This document shows positions 1 to 10,763 of a DNA stretch of 64,000 bases, piece by piece. The stretch is from Nocardia sp. NBC_01327. Lineage in GTDB: Bacteria > Actinomycetota > Actinomycetes > Mycobacteriales > Mycobacteriaceae. The notes below the pieces were generated by a model that did not search any database, was not told the DNA's origin, and was given only the letters and a program-made list of their open reading frames with translations. The stretch is taken from contig NZ_CP108383.1 in NCBI RefSeq assembly GCF_035958815.1, positions 5,890,001-5,954,000 of the forward strand, read 5' to 3'. The position numbers were made by a program, and so were the translations under genes. Positions within the stretch are counted from its first letter, which is position 1; every line of letters starts with the position of its first letter.

Positions 1-51
1 TTCTTTTTCGAGAATCAAGACCGCCGCGTCCGCAGCGCGCATCCGTGCCAT
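1..51 (-). CDS. gcl: Glyoxylate carboligase (tartronate-semialdehyde synthase), N-terminal fragment
   Basis: The minus strand opens with ATG at 51-49 and reads MARMRAADAAVLILEKE to the window edge. This matches the start of the ThDP-dependent glyoxylate carboligase Gcl, which condenses two glyoxylates into tartronate semialdehyde plus CO2. The start overlaps the glxR stop by one base (TAATG), so the two genes are translationally coupled. Only 17 codons are visible. The assignment rests on this N-terminal match and on the glxR/hyi context, which is the standard neighbourhood of gcl. Confidence 0.8.
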   Translation of the reverse strand, partial: MARMRAADAAVLILEKE

Positions 52-944
52 TATGAGATCTCCTTGTCCGCACGCCCGCTCAGGCGCTCCACCCCGCGCA
101 GCAGGGCACTGTGATCGAGTCCGCCATCGCCGTTCGCCTTGGCCGCGGCCACCAGTTGCGCGACCAGCGCGCCCAGCGGCACGACCACACCGGCCTTGCG
201 TGCCGCGGCCGTCACGATCCCCATATCCTTGTGGTGCAGGTCGATTCGGAAGCCGGGCTCGAAGGAACGGGACAGCATATTGCCCCGCTTCTGCTCGAGC
301 ACCTTCGAACCGGCCAGGCCGCCGCCCAGGACGCGCAAGGCCGCCTCGAGGTCCACGCCGTAGGCCTCCAGGAAGACCACGGCCTCCGCGAGCGCCTCGA
401 TATTGGCCGCGACAATCAGCTGATTGGCCGCCTTGACGGTCTGGCCCGAACCGCTGGGGCCCACGTGCACAACGGTTTTGGCGAGGGCGTCGAAGATCGG
501 CCGCGCCTGCTCGAAGTCCGCCGCAGCGCCGCCGACCATGATCGAGAGTTCGGCGGCGAGGGCGCCCGCCTCACCGCCGGACACCGGTGCGTCCAGCAAT
601 CGGAAGCCGCGCTCGGCGGCCTGGGCCGCGAGCTCGAGGGTCACATCCGGCCGGATGGTGGAGAAGTCGATGATCAGCGCACCCGGCTCCGCGGTGTCGA
701 AGACGCCCTTCGCGCCCGCCAGCACCTCGTGCACATCGGGTGAGTCCGGCACCATCACACAGATCACCTCGGCCCCGCGCACCGCATCGGCGATCGAGGT
801 GGTGGCGTGACCACCCGCCGCGACGAGCGGTACGGCCTTGACGGTGGTGCGGGCGTAGCCGGTCACGGCGTGACCGGCGGTGGCCAGGTGGACGGCCATC
901 GGGCTGCCCATAATGCCTAGTCCGATAAAAGCGATCCTGCTCAT
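51..944 (-). CDS. glxR: 2-hydroxy-3-oxopropionate (tartronate semialdehyde) reductase
   Basis: 297 residues, the usual length of the beta-hydroxyacid dehydrogenase family. The N-terminal Rossmann motif GLGIMGSPM binds NAD(P)H. DAPVSGGEAGA is the substrate-binding signature, and the catalytic lysine lies in GQTVKAANQ near residue 170. The enzyme reduces tartronate semialdehyde, the Gcl product, to D-glycerate in the cytosol. It lies between hyi (55-base gap) and gcl (1-base overlap), all on the minus strand, forming a hyi-glxR-gcl operon for glyoxylate from allantoin or purine degradation. The ATG at 944 is preceded by AGGGA. A generic 3-hydroxyisobutyrate dehydrogenase would look similar; the gcl/hyi context decides. 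Confidence 0.9.
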   Translation of the reverse strand: MSRIAFIGLGIMGSPMAVHLATAGHAVTGYARTTVKAVPLVAAGGHATTSIADAVRGAEVICVMVPDSPDVHEVLAGAKGVFDTAEPGALIIDFSTIRPDVTLELAAQAAERGFRLLDAPVSGGEAGALAAELSIMVGGAAADFEQARPIFDALAKTVVHVGPSGSGQTVKAANQLIVAANIEALAEAVVFLEAYGVDLEAALRVLGGGLAGSKVLEQKRGNMLSRSFEPGFRIDLHHKDMGIVTAAARKAGVVVPLGALVAQLVAAAKANGDGGLDHSALLRGVERLSGRADKEIS

Positions 945-999
945 TCCGGTATCCCTGAAGTCGTTGCGTAACAGTGGTTCACGTGGTCACATCGGCCCT

Positions 1000-1824
1000 T
1001 CACGCGCTGTGCCCGCGGCGCTCGCGCGGCAGCCGGTCGAAGCTCTCGGCCGAGCCGCCGGAGGGTACGTACTCGAGCCCGACCCAGCCGCGGTATCCGC
1101 CGGTCTCGAGTGCGGTCAGTTGCTGCTGCAGGGGCAGGTCCCCGGTGCCGGGTTCGTGACGGCCGGGGCTGTCGGCGATCTGGACGTGGGCGATCCGGGC
1201 GGTATGCGCCGCGATCACCTTGTCGACATCATCGCCATTGACCGCCAGGTGGTAGAGATCGGCGAGCAGGCCGATATTCGCCGCGCCCGTGGCCGTCTGC
1301 ACCCGGTCGATCACCGCGAGTACCTCGGCGGCGGTGCGCAGCGGGTAGCGGTTGGGGCCGCTCACCGGCTCGAGCAGCACGGTGCCGTCGATGCGGGCGG
1401 CAGCCCAGGCGGCCAGGCCGAGATTCTCGGTCGCCACCTCGTCCTGCCGCTCGGCCGACACCCCGTCGATCCGATTGCCGTAGAGCGCGTTGAACATTCG
1501 GCAGCCCAGACGCGCGCCGATCTCGAGGGTGGCATCGATATTGGCGCGGAATTCCGCGGACAGGGCGGGCCAGGACACCAGGCCGCGATCACCGAGCGGC
1601 ATATTGCCGGCGGCGAAGTTCAGGCCCACCAGCGATACCCCGGCGTTCTCGACAGCGGCGACGAAGGCGTCGGCCTCCTTATCAGTGGGAACCGAGCGGT
1701 CGAAGGGCCACCAGAACTCGACCGCGTCGAATCCGGCCCGCCGGGCGGCGTCCGGCCGCTCGAGCAGAGGTAGTTCGGTGAACAGGATCGAGCAGTTGAC
1801 CTCGTAACGCAGCGAATGACTCAT
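1000..1824 (-). CDS. hyi: Hydroxypyruvate isomerase, TIM-barrel family
   Basis: 274 residues. The reading frame stays open upstream, but the start at 1824 (MSHSLRYEVNCSILF) is preceded by GGGAGAG and gives the normal N terminus. Features include LLEPVSGPNRYPL, ADLYHL and HVQIADSPGRHEPGTGD, the acidic and histidine metal ligands of the xylose isomerase-like barrel. It interconverts hydroxypyruvate and tartronate semialdehyde, feeding GlxR. It is first in the hyi-glxR-gcl operon and divergent from the IclR regulator gene, with a palindrome pair in the shared promoter region. The C terminus after YVPSGGSAESF is arginine-rich and ordinary in length. Confidence 0.88.
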   Translation of the reverse strand: MSHSLRYEVNCSILFTELPLLERPDAARRAGFDAVEFWWPFDRSVPTDKEADAFVAAVENAGVSLVGLNFAAGNMPLGDRGLVSWPALSAEFRANIDATLEIGARLGCRMFNALYGNRIDGVSAERQDEVATENLGLAAWAAARIDGTVLLEPVSGPNRYPLRTAAEVLAVIDRVQTATGAANIGLLADLYHLAVNGDDVDKVIAAHTARIAHVQIADSPGRHEPGTGDLPLQQQLTALETGGYRGWVGLEYVPSGGSAESFDRLPRERRGHSA

Positions 1825-1840
1825 GGATCTCTCCCGGTGA

Positions 1841-1878
1841 ATTCCACAATGCGGAAGTAATATTCTGTTATGTGGAAT
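1841..1878. promoter_or_regulatory. Putative IclR operator pair in the hyi/iclR divergent promoter
   Basis: ATTCCACA at 1841-1848 and TGTGGAAT at 1871-1878 are perfect 8-base inverted repeats. The segment 1842-1856 is itself a near-perfect 15-base palindrome (TTCCnCAnTGnGGAA). A weaker TTC...GGAA copy lies at 1863-1877, 21 bases away, two helical turns. IclR-family proteins bind 15-base palindromes of this kind, often in pairs. The position between divergent hyi and the IclR gene suggests control of both. Confidence 0.6.
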
Positions 1879-2005
1879 AGCATAGGAGGCGCGCTCCGGC
1901 ACGGTCAAGGAATATCGAAGGAGCCGAGCCGTTTTCGGTGCGTGCGGCCGACGCCGGACCGGCCGGTAGACTTCCGCCATCCGGAAACATGGAGGAGACG
2001 GGCCA

Positions 2006-2770
2006 GTGACGGCAGCGAATGAAGCCAAGGGACGCACCGGTGGCGTGCAATCGATCGAGCGCGCCTTCGGATTGCTCGAGACCATGGCCGACGAGGGCGG
2101 GATGATGGGTCTGTCGCAGCTCGCGACGGCCTCCGGCCTCCCGCTGCCCACCATCCACCGGCTGGTGCGCACACTGGTCGATCTCGGATATCTGCGCCAG
2201 GAACCCTCACGCCAATACGTACTCGGCCCGAAGCTGATCAAGCTGGGCGAAAGCTCCGCGCACATGCTGAGCATCCGCGCGCGGCCGTACCTCGCGCGGC
2301 TCGTGGACGAACTGGGCGAATCCGCCAATATGGCCATGCTCGACGGCGATCAGATCGTGTACGTCGCCCAGGTGCCCTCACGGCATTCGATGCGCATGTT
2401 CACGGAGGTGGGTCGCCGGGTCCTCCCCCACTGCACCGCCGTCGGCAAGGCGCTACTGGCCGCAATGCCGCCCCAGCGAACCCGAGAACTACTGCAGCGC
2501 ACCGGAATGCCGCGATACACCGAGCACACCCTCACCGACCCAGGCGAATTCACCCGTCAGCTCGAGGCCGCAGCCCGCAACGGCTACGCCATGGACGAGG
2601 GCGAACAGGAACTCGGCGTGCGCTGCGTCGCGGTCGCGGTCCCCGATGCCCCGGCCGCCCTGGCCATCTCGGTCTCCGGCCCGGTCGGCCGCATGTCCGA
2701 GGAGCTCGTAGAACGAGCAGTCCCCCTCCTCACCGAAGTGAGCCGAGCACTGTCCGCCGGCCTGCACTGA
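2006..2770 (+). CDS. IclR-family transcriptional regulator of the glyoxylate cluster
   Basis: 254 residues. The winged helix-turn-helix spans about residues 15-75 (GGVQSIERAFGLLETM, then GLPLPTIHRLVRTL). A C-terminal IclR effector domain follows (TAVGKALLAAMP, VRCVAVAVPDAPAALAIS). The GTG start at 2006 follows GGAGGAG at 1991-1997. Transcribed divergently from hyi-glxR-gcl, it is the natural candidate for their glyoxylate- or allantoin-responsive regulator, like AllR/GclR in other bacteria. The ligand is inferred from context only. Confidence 0.88.
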   Translation: MTAANEAKGRTGGVQSIERAFGLLETMADEGGMMGLSQLATASGLPLPTIHRLVRTLVDLGYLRQEPSRQYVLGPKLIKLGESSAHMLSIRARPYLARLVDELGESANMAMLDGDQIVYVAQVPSRHSMRMFTEVGRRVLPHCTAVGKALLAAMPPQRTRELLQRTGMPRYTEHTLTDPGEFTRQLEAAARNGYAMDEGEQELGVRCVAVAVPDAPAALAISVSGPVGRMSEELVERAVPLLTEVSRALSAGLH

Positions 2771-2800
2771 CAGCGCCCCGGCCAGCCGTCCAAGGGGCCG

Positions 2801-3037
2801 AAGCTGCTCCGCCTCGCCCTCCCGGAATGCTCCGCCTCGTAACCCCGGCATGTTCCGCCTCGTAACCCCGGCATGTTCCGCCTCGTAACCCCGGCATGTT
2901 TCGCCTCGCCCTCTCGGCATGGTCCGCCTCGTCATCCCGGCATGCTCCGCCTCGCCCTCTCGGCATGCTCCGCCTCGCCCTCTCGGCATGCTCCGCCTCG
3001 TCATCCCGGCATGCTCCGCCTCGTCATCCCGGCATGC
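2801..3037. repeat. 23-bp direct tandem repeat array, ten full units plus a partial
   Basis: Units begin at 2801, 2824, 2847, 2870, 2893, 2916, 2939, 2962, 2985, 3008 and 3031, exactly 23 bases apart. The consensus is GGCATGCTCCGCCTCG followed by one of three tails: TCATCCC, CCCTCTC or TAACCCC. There are no spacers, so it is not CRISPR. The last unit leads into the left arm of the inverted repeat at 3023-3110. It lies between the convergent IclR and Hsp70 genes and encodes no convincing protein. Confidence 0.9.
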
Positions 3038-3110
3038 TTTGGCCGGGATCCACACCCGCAGCGCGACAACGGGTTTCTGTGGATCCTGGCCAAATGCGCG
3101 CCGGGATGAC
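3023..3110. repeat. 88-bp imperfect inverted repeat (mobile-repeat-like or bidirectional terminator)
   Basis: The arms pair as GTCATCCCGG (3023-3032) with CCGGGATGAC (3101-3110), TTTGGCC (3038-3044) with GGCCAAA (3088-3094), GGATCCACA (3046-3054) with TGTGGATCC (3078-3086), and CCCG with CGGG. RNA from either strand would form a long hairpin between the convergent genes. The arms resemble short palindromic intergenic repeats scattered in some genomes. Each end of the element abuts its own tandem array. Confidence 0.75.
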
Positions 3111-3136
3111 GGGAGTTGCGCCGAATTTACGGAGTT

Positions 3137-3213
3137 GCGCCGGGATGACAGGGGTGCCGTCAGGCGCCGGGATGACAGGGGTGCCGTCAGGCGCCGGGAT
3201 GACAGGGGCGCCG

Positions 3214-3217
<4 letters not shown>
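3137..3217. repeat. 27-bp tandem repeat, three copies, ending in the Hsp70 stop codon
   Basis: Units 3137-3163, 3164-3190 and 3191-3217 share GCGCCGGGATGACAGGGG followed by a YGCCGTCAG tail. The third unit carries the TCA (3214-3216) that is the reverse complement of the Hsp70 TGA stop. The 3' end of that gene and the flanking hairpin end (CCGGGATGAC) therefore seem to have been amplified together. Confidence 0.85.
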
Positions 3218-5705
<2,488 letters not shown>

Positions 5706-5706
<1 letters not shown>

Positions 5707-6092
5707 TATTGATTGTCCTCCGAGATTTCGTGTGTCGTGCCGGTGTCCGGTGTGGCCACGATGATCTGACCCATCTGAACGATGTGCCCGTCGAGATACA
5801 CCGTGGGCGTGATGGTTTCGACGACGGTCTCGCGCGCCACCGACTCCGAGGGCGCGAAGGCGACCACCTGCACCGACTGGCCGGGATCGAACGGTTCCCC
5901 GGTATGCGACTGCACCAGCACGCCCGCATCGGAGAGCGCATCGGCCATCGATTCCAATTGCCGCGTCACCGATCTCAGCAGTTTCGCCGGATCCTCCCCC
6001 TCCACCGGATTATCGGCGGCCAGCTTGCCCTGCAGCCGCCACACCCCCGTCGCCAATTCCACCAGTACCGGCCGGAAATCCTTGCCGTCCAT
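5706..6092 (-). CDS. Small GrpE-like nucleotide exchange factor
   Basis: 128 residues from the ATG at 6092, chosen because GGGAGA lies six bases upstream; a second ATG at 6098 is possible. The N-terminal half is helical. The C-terminal part (ETVVETITPTVYLDGHIV, then QMGQIIVATPD) resembles the beta domain of GrpE, which opens the Hsp70 nucleotide cleft. It is much shorter than classical GrpE (about 190-220 residues) because the long N-terminal coiled coil is missing. It lies 26 bases after the Sel1-repeat gene and overlaps the Hsp70 start by one base (TAATG), so it is probably the dedicated exchange factor of that Hsp70. Confidence 0.7.
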
Positions 6093-6118
6093 GAACATCT
6101 CCCACTGTCGGGCGACGG

Positions 6119-8983
6119 CTACGCCGGCCGCTCGCCTTTCTTCCACCCCTGCTCGATCAGGTCCGTAATGTGCGGGAACCGCATGGTGTGTTCCTGCACC
6201 TCTTTGTCCATCGACCCCAGAATGATCGACGAAAGCACGGCGACCACCAGGGCGATACCTCCGACGATCAAGACCGGGTGCGCACCGAGACCGATGAGGA
6301 GTCCGAATATCGCGACCAGCCAGGAGATCGCGCACACCACGCCGGTGCTCGTGCGCTGCTGCTCGGCAGGGCGATGCTCCTCCTTGCAGACCGCGCACCG
6401 CGGCACATCGATATGCAGCGCCCGCCACTTCTTGCCATTGACGGTGTGCTGTACGTCGCGGTGCAGGCCGACCCGAATATGACCGTCGGGCGCCTTCGGC
6501 CTGGTCTTGCAGTACCAGCAGTTGTTCTCCAGCTGGGCGGCCGCGGTGCGCTGCTGCCGGATTCGGCCGAGCGCGGCGTACTGCTCCTGCACGAACTCCG
6601 TCGCATCCCGGCCCTGCGGCAGCGGCCGGATCCGGGTCAGCAATTGCTCGGCGGTATTCAGATCGCTCGTTTTGTTGAAGTACGCCACCGTGCACGAGGT
6701 GGCCGTGCGGGCGACCGCGTCCTGCCACTTCACCGTCTGCTCGCCGTCGGGACCGTGGACGGCGCGGACCCGGGCGAGCGGCAGCCGGGTCCGGTCGAGG
6801 AGGTCGCGCGCGGTCTGCGCACCGGATCCCTCGCTCACCTCGATGGCGCGGCGCGCGATGCTGATCAATTCCGCAATGCGCGACATTGCGGTGCCGCCCC
6901 ATTCGGCGGCCATCCGCGTCCGGGTCGCCGCCGTGGTCGCGACCGGGCCGAGCCGTTCGAGCAGGGCTTCGCTCGCCGCGGCATCCTTGGTTTCGTTGAA
7001 GTACTTGATATCGCAGGAGATTGCGGTCTGCACCAGATCATCGTGGGCGCCCGCGCCGACCGGATCCGGCGGCGGGCGCAGCCGGTCGATCACCTGCAGC
7101 GGAACACGGGCGCGGTCGAGCATGCGGTGCGCCGTGGCATTGGCTTCCCCGGGCTGCTTCACACCGGCGTCGAAGGCCTCGTCGGTGATCGTCTTCAGGC
7201 GTGCGGCCAGCTTCCGGACGGCGGCATCGCGGGCATCGCCGATCACCCCGGCCCCGAAAATGCTCGGATACCGGGCCGTCTGGGCGGCGAACTGATCGAG
7301 CACTTCGAGATGGACATCGGTGATCGCGGAGCTGTTGTCGTCCGCGGCACGCACGATCAGCCCGGTGTGAATGCGCAGGAGCGCCACCGGAATCGCCTGC
7401 CGTAGTTCGGCGAGCACCAGTTCACCCAGCCGGCGTTCGTCGATGCGCGCGGCCCGGGCGCGCAATCGCCGCCACAGCGCGGCATCGCCTAGTGCGGCAT
7501 CCCAGGCGGTCAGCGCATCCAGCCAGGTTTCGGGTGCGCGCCCGCGCGATGTCTCTAGCCCCTGGACATGCCGCAGCACTGCGAGATTGTGCGCGGCGAT
7601 ACCGTCCCGGTCCGCCTGATCCAGCCAGATGCGTTCCGCGCCGGCGATATCGCCCTGCGCGAGGAGATCCATCGCGGGATCGGCGCCGTCGGCGGGCCAG
7701 AACCAGAACAGTTCCTGCACAAGACGATTCACCGGTTCACGCAATCGGTTGAGTGCGGATTTCACATCGGCCGGATCCGGCGGCGGCGTCACCGGCATGA
7801 CTCCCGTGCGCGCCAGCGGTGCACCGAGCCGTTCGGCCGCCTCGATCTCGGTGACACGATGGCGAAGCTTGCGTGAATCGGCATCCGTGCGCAACCCCGC
7901 CAGCCGGAAAGGGTTGCGCCCGTACGCCGCATCGTCGACGAGCGCCTCCAGCACCGCCGTCACACCGACCGAGGTGGCCGATGCGCCCGCCGGCACCTCC
8001 GGGCTCGCCGCCCGTGCGACGTGCTCCGGCAGTACGGTGCGCACCAGCTCGGGCCTGGGTTCCGCTGTGGCAGCGGCGGTTCCGGGTATGCGCGCCAGAT
8101 TGTTCCGCGCATTCGGGTCCCCGGCGACGGCCGCGCGCTCGTACCATTCGATGGCGGCGGGCAGATTGGGCGTGGCCAGCTTGCTCTGGAACAGCGTGCC
8201 GAGGTTGTTCATGGCGCCGGCCTGCCCTGCGGCGGCGGCCTTTTCGTACCAGAGGACCGCGCCGCCCAGGTCGCCATCGGCTTCGGTGAGCACCCCGAGA
8301 GCGAACGGCGCCTCCGCGTGGCCGCTGGCGGCGGCCTTCTCGTACCAGGTGCGGGCGGCGGCGATATCGTGCGGCTCCAGGTTGTACCGGTAGAGCTGGC
8401 CGATGTTGTACATGGCTGCGGCACTGCCGTTTTCGGCTGCCTTCTCGTACCACTGCCGGGCCGCGCGGTAGTCCGGCGGATTCACCCGCTCGGCGAGCAT
8501 GTACGCGAGTTTGAACAGCGCGTCGGTGTACCCGGCCGCCGCGGCCTGCTCGTACCAGCGCCGCGCCGCCGCGAAATCCGGCGGATCGACCGAATAGTTG
8601 TAGATCTGCCCGAGGTTGTACATGGCTGTGTTGCTGCCGTTTTCGGCGGCCTTGGTGTACCACGCCAGCGAGGCGATCCGATCGGGTGGATCGACGAGCT
8701 CCGCGAGCAGATAGCCGAGCCGGAAGTACGCATCGACATGGCCTGCCGCGGCGGCTCTTTCGTACCAATCCCGCGCCGTCCGCACATCCCGCGGGCTCTT
8801 GTTCTCGGCCAGCCTGCCGAGATCGTTCATGGCACAGCGGTGACCTCCCGCCGCCGCCCGCTCGTACCATTCCGTGGCTTCGATCAGATCGGGCGGATCC
8901 GCCTTCTCCAAGGCGTAGCCGAGGTCGTGCATGGCGGCGGCGTCCCCGGTCGCCGCCCGGTCGTGCAGCTCACTGGTCACCAC
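6119..8983 (-). CDS. Sel1/TPR-repeat protein with zinc ribbon and C-terminal membrane anchor
   Basis: 954 residues. Residues about 1-310 carry eight or nine Sel1-like repeats (AMYNLGQIYNYSVDPPDF, ARRWYEQAAAAGYTDALF); several have a PPD-containing insert that lengthens the 36-residue unit. The middle is helical and contains two copies of a SC-x-x-x-YFN motif (SCDIKYFNETKD and SCTVAYFNKTSD). A CxxC pair follows (CWYCKTRP and CAVCKEEH), suggesting a zinc ribbon. Two hydrophobic segments near the C terminus (AISWLVAIFGLLIGLG, LIVGGIALVVAVLSSIILG) anchor it. No signal peptide and no J-domain HPD were seen. It precedes grpE-like and hsp70 in one operon, so a membrane adaptor or co-chaperone role is likely. 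Confidence 0.8.
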   Translation of the reverse strand: MVTSELHDRAATGDAAAMHDLGYALEKADPPDLIEATEWYERAAAGGHRCAMNDLGRLAENKSPRDVRTARDWYERAAAAGHVDAYFRLGYLLAELVDPPDRIASLAWYTKAAENGSNTAMYNLGQIYNYSVDPPDFAAARRWYEQAAAAGYTDALFKLAYMLAERVNPPDYRAARQWYEKAAENGSAAAMYNIGQLYRYNLEPHDIAAARTWYEKAAASGHAEAPFALGVLTEADGDLGGAVLWYEKAAAAGQAGAMNNLGTLFQSKLATPNLPAAIEWYERAAVAGDPNARNNLARIPGTAAATAEPRPELVRTVLPEHVARAASPEVPAGASATSVGVTAVLEALVDDAAYGRNPFRLAGLRTDADSRKLRHRVTEIEAAERLGAPLARTGVMPVTPPPDPADVKSALNRLREPVNRLVQELFWFWPADGADPAMDLLAQGDIAGAERIWLDQADRDGIAAHNLAVLRHVQGLETSRGRAPETWLDALTAWDAALGDAALWRRLRARAARIDERRLGELVLAELRQAIPVALLRIHTGLIVRAADDNSSAITDVHLEVLDQFAAQTARYPSIFGAGVIGDARDAAVRKLAARLKTITDEAFDAGVKQPGEANATAHRMLDRARVPLQVIDRLRPPPDPVGAGAHDDLVQTAISCDIKYFNETKDAAASEALLERLGPVATTAATRTRMAAEWGGTAMSRIAELISIARRAIEVSEGSGAQTARDLLDRTRLPLARVRAVHGPDGEQTVKWQDAVARTATSCTVAYFNKTSDLNTAEQLLTRIRPLPQGRDATEFVQEQYAALGRIRQQRTAAAQLENNCWYCKTRPKAPDGHIRVGLHRDVQHTVNGKKWRALHIDVPRCAVCKEEHRPAEQQRTSTGVVCAISWLVAIFGLLIGLGAHPVLIVGGIALVVAVLSSIILGSMDKEVQEHTMRFPHITDLIEQGWKKGERPA

Positions 8984-9137
8984 AGCACCCCCACTCTCCT
9001 CCCCAGGATCGCGGTGGCCACTGTGATGCCGTGATCGAAAACGCCCCGCCGACCCGTTCGCCGCACATGCTACCTATGGCCCCCGACAGGCGCGACCGAT
9101 CCGATTCGTACGCAGCGAGCTTGTCACCCTTGACCTT

Positions 9138-9464
9138 TCAGATCGTGCCCTCCACGACCTCCCGCTGCGCGACGCTCGGCATGAGCACGGCCAGAACCGC
9201 ATCGTCCCAGGAATTGATCTCGGGGCCCGCGAGGATCGCGTCCAGCAGCGGCGCGCTCGCCAGACTGCCGGGCCCGTAGTAGCCGCCGGCTCGGGCACTG
9301 GCCAGAACGGCGTGAATAACACTGGCGTACACCTGCGCCCGCGGTGCGTTGACCGGCCGTCCGGCCCGCTCGTACTCCCGCAGCCACCCGTCGACCGCCT
9401 CGATCACTTCACAAAGCACACGAACTTCGACCTCGCTCGTGCTGTCCATCTCGGAGCCGAACAT
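9138..9464 (-). CDS. Hypothetical protein, alpha-helical, 108 residues
   Basis: Start at ATG 9464, with GGGAGG eight bases upstream; the frame extends further but lacks a better site. The sequence is soluble and mostly helical (VLCEVIEAVDGWLREYERAG, YASVIHAVLASARAGG, DDAVLAVLMPSVAQREVV). No family recognised. It lies 154 bases upstream of the Sel1-repeat gene on the same strand, and divergent from the XRE regulator gene. Codon use resembles its neighbours, which supports a real gene. Confidence 0.6.
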   Translation of the reverse strand: MFGSEMDSTSEVEVRVLCEVIEAVDGWLREYERAGRPVNAPRAQVYASVIHAVLASARAGGYYGPGSLASAPLLDAILAGPEINSWDDAVLAVLMPSVAQREVVEGTI

Positions 9465-9654
9465 CGTTGGAACCTCCCGTGATTCGGGCAAGTGCGGTGG
9501 AACCAGCACACCATTGGCACCCTTGCGAATTCAGCGAAAATGGGATCCCGGTGAGAATCCGCCCATTCACCCACGATCCGACCCACGTACGCGGTACAAC
9601 GGAATCACTGACTGAACACGGTTGATTCGAGTCCGCAGACCGAAGGTAGAACCG

Positions 9655-10560
9655 ATGACCAGCAATGACGATGATGACGGGGCGGCATCGACACTTCCCC
9701 GGCGGCAACTCGGCCGCCTGCTGCGCGAGGAGCGGGAAAAGGACGGGCTGACGATCGAGGTGGCGGCCAAACTCGCCGATCTGTCGAAATCGGCGCTGCA
9801 GCGGCTGGAGGCCGGGCGCAATCAGCGTATTCAGAAGCAGGATGTGCGGGCCTTGTGCGAGGTCTACGGCGTGGATCCGGCGGACAGCACCCAGGCCGTC
9901 GAACTTGCCGAACAGGCCAGATCGAAGAGCTGGTATCACGCCTTCGGCGGGTTGTTCAGCAATGAATTCAATATGTACATCGGGCTCGAGGCCTCGGCCC
10001 GGCACCTGGTCTTCTATCACGAGCAGGTGCCCGGACTACTCCAAACCCGTGACTACGCACGGGCTTTGATCGGTGCGTTCTATCGCGACGGCACACCCGA
10101 GGACATCGAACGCCGCGTCGAAGTGCGAATGCGGCGACAGCACATAGTCACCCGCAGATCCGGGCTGCTCGGCATCGAAGTGCTTCTGCACGAATCCGCG
10201 CTGTACCGGGTCATCGGCAACCGCAAAGTCATGGCGACCCAGCTACGTCACCTCGCCGAAATCGGCAAACTCCCCACCGTCTCGATCCGCATCCACCCCT
10301 ACGACGCCGGCCTCACCTGGGGCATCCTGCACGGCCAATTCGTCCTGCTCGACTTCGGCGCCGACACCCGCGGCAAACCAGTCGAACCCCCCATCGTCTA
10401 CCTCGAGGGCGGACCCAGCAGCGACGTCTACCTCGAGAAGCCCGACGAAATCCAGCGCTACGATGAACTCGCCTCCGGCATTCGGCAAACGTGCCTGAGC
10501 GAGAACGACACTCGAGACCTCTTGCGGCGGGTAGCGAAGGAGCACGAACGTGACCACTGA
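9655..10560 (+). CDS. XRE-family helix-turn-helix protein with DUF5753 domain
   Basis: 301 residues. Residues about 15-75 form the lambda-repressor-like HTH (RQLGRLLREEREKDGLTIEV, then LSKSALQRLEAGRNQRI). Residues about 100-290 are the DUF5753 effector domain (QVPGLLQTRDYARAL, PPIVYLEGGPSSDVYLEKP). The ATG at 9655 follows GAAGG with an eight-base gap; a TTG at 9622 in the same frame was rejected. Its 3' end overlaps the DUF397 gene by 11 bases. XRE-DUF5753/DUF397 pairs are abundant in streptomycetes and nocardiae, where some control development or secondary metabolism. No target is evident here. Confidence 0.88.
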   Translation: MTSNDDDDGAASTLPRRQLGRLLREEREKDGLTIEVAAKLADLSKSALQRLEAGRNQRIQKQDVRALCEVYGVDPADSTQAVELAEQARSKSWYHAFGGLFSNEFNMYIGLEASARHLVFYHEQVPGLLQTRDYARALIGAFYRDGTPEDIERRVEVRMRRQHIVTRRSGLLGIEVLLHESALYRVIGNRKVMATQLRHLAEIGKLPTVSIRIHPYDAGLTWGILHGQFVLLDFGADTRGKPVEPPIVYLEGGPSSDVYLEKPDEIQRYDELASGIRQTCLSENDTRDLLRRVAKEHERDH

Positions 10561-10744
10561 CCTGCCCGGAGCGCACTGGTTCAAAAGCAGCCACAGCGAA
10601 TCAGGCGGCCAGTGCGTCGAAGTGGCATGGCTCGAAGACGGCAAGGTCGGCATTCGCGACTCCACCGACCCGACCGGCCCGGCCCTGACTTTCACCTGCG
10701 CCGATTGGGTGGGCTTCCTGCCGTTCCTCACCTCTGCACAGTGA
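10550..10744 (+). CDS. DUF397 protein paired with the XRE regulator
   Basis: 64 residues. It has the compact DUF397 pattern: W-F-K-S-SHSESGGQCVEVAW near the N terminus, then VGIRDSTDP and a C-terminal aromatic stretch (ADWVGFLPFLTS). DUF397 proteins act as small partners or antagonists of adjacent XRE-DUF5753 regulators. The GTG start overlaps the XRE gene by 11 bases, implying coupled, near-stoichiometric synthesis. The stop region is duplicated in tandem just downstream. Confidence 0.88.
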   Translation: MTTDLPGAHWFKSSHSESGGQCVEVAWLEDGKVGIRDSTDPTGPALTFTCADWVGFLPFLTSAQ

Positions 10745-10763
10745 AATACCTCTGCACAGTGAA

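Noticed and set aside
1825-2337. N-terminal extension of hydroxypyruvate isomerase in the open frame
   Set aside because: It would run through the divergent promoter and into the IclR gene on the other strand.
2801-3043. CRISPR-like regular repeats
   Set aside because: Units are contiguous 23-mers with no unique spacers and no cas genes nearby; it is a tandem array.
9622-9654. Upstream TTG start for the XRE-DUF5753 gene
   Set aside because: The ATG at 9655 has a well-spaced GAAGG and gives the usual N terminus.
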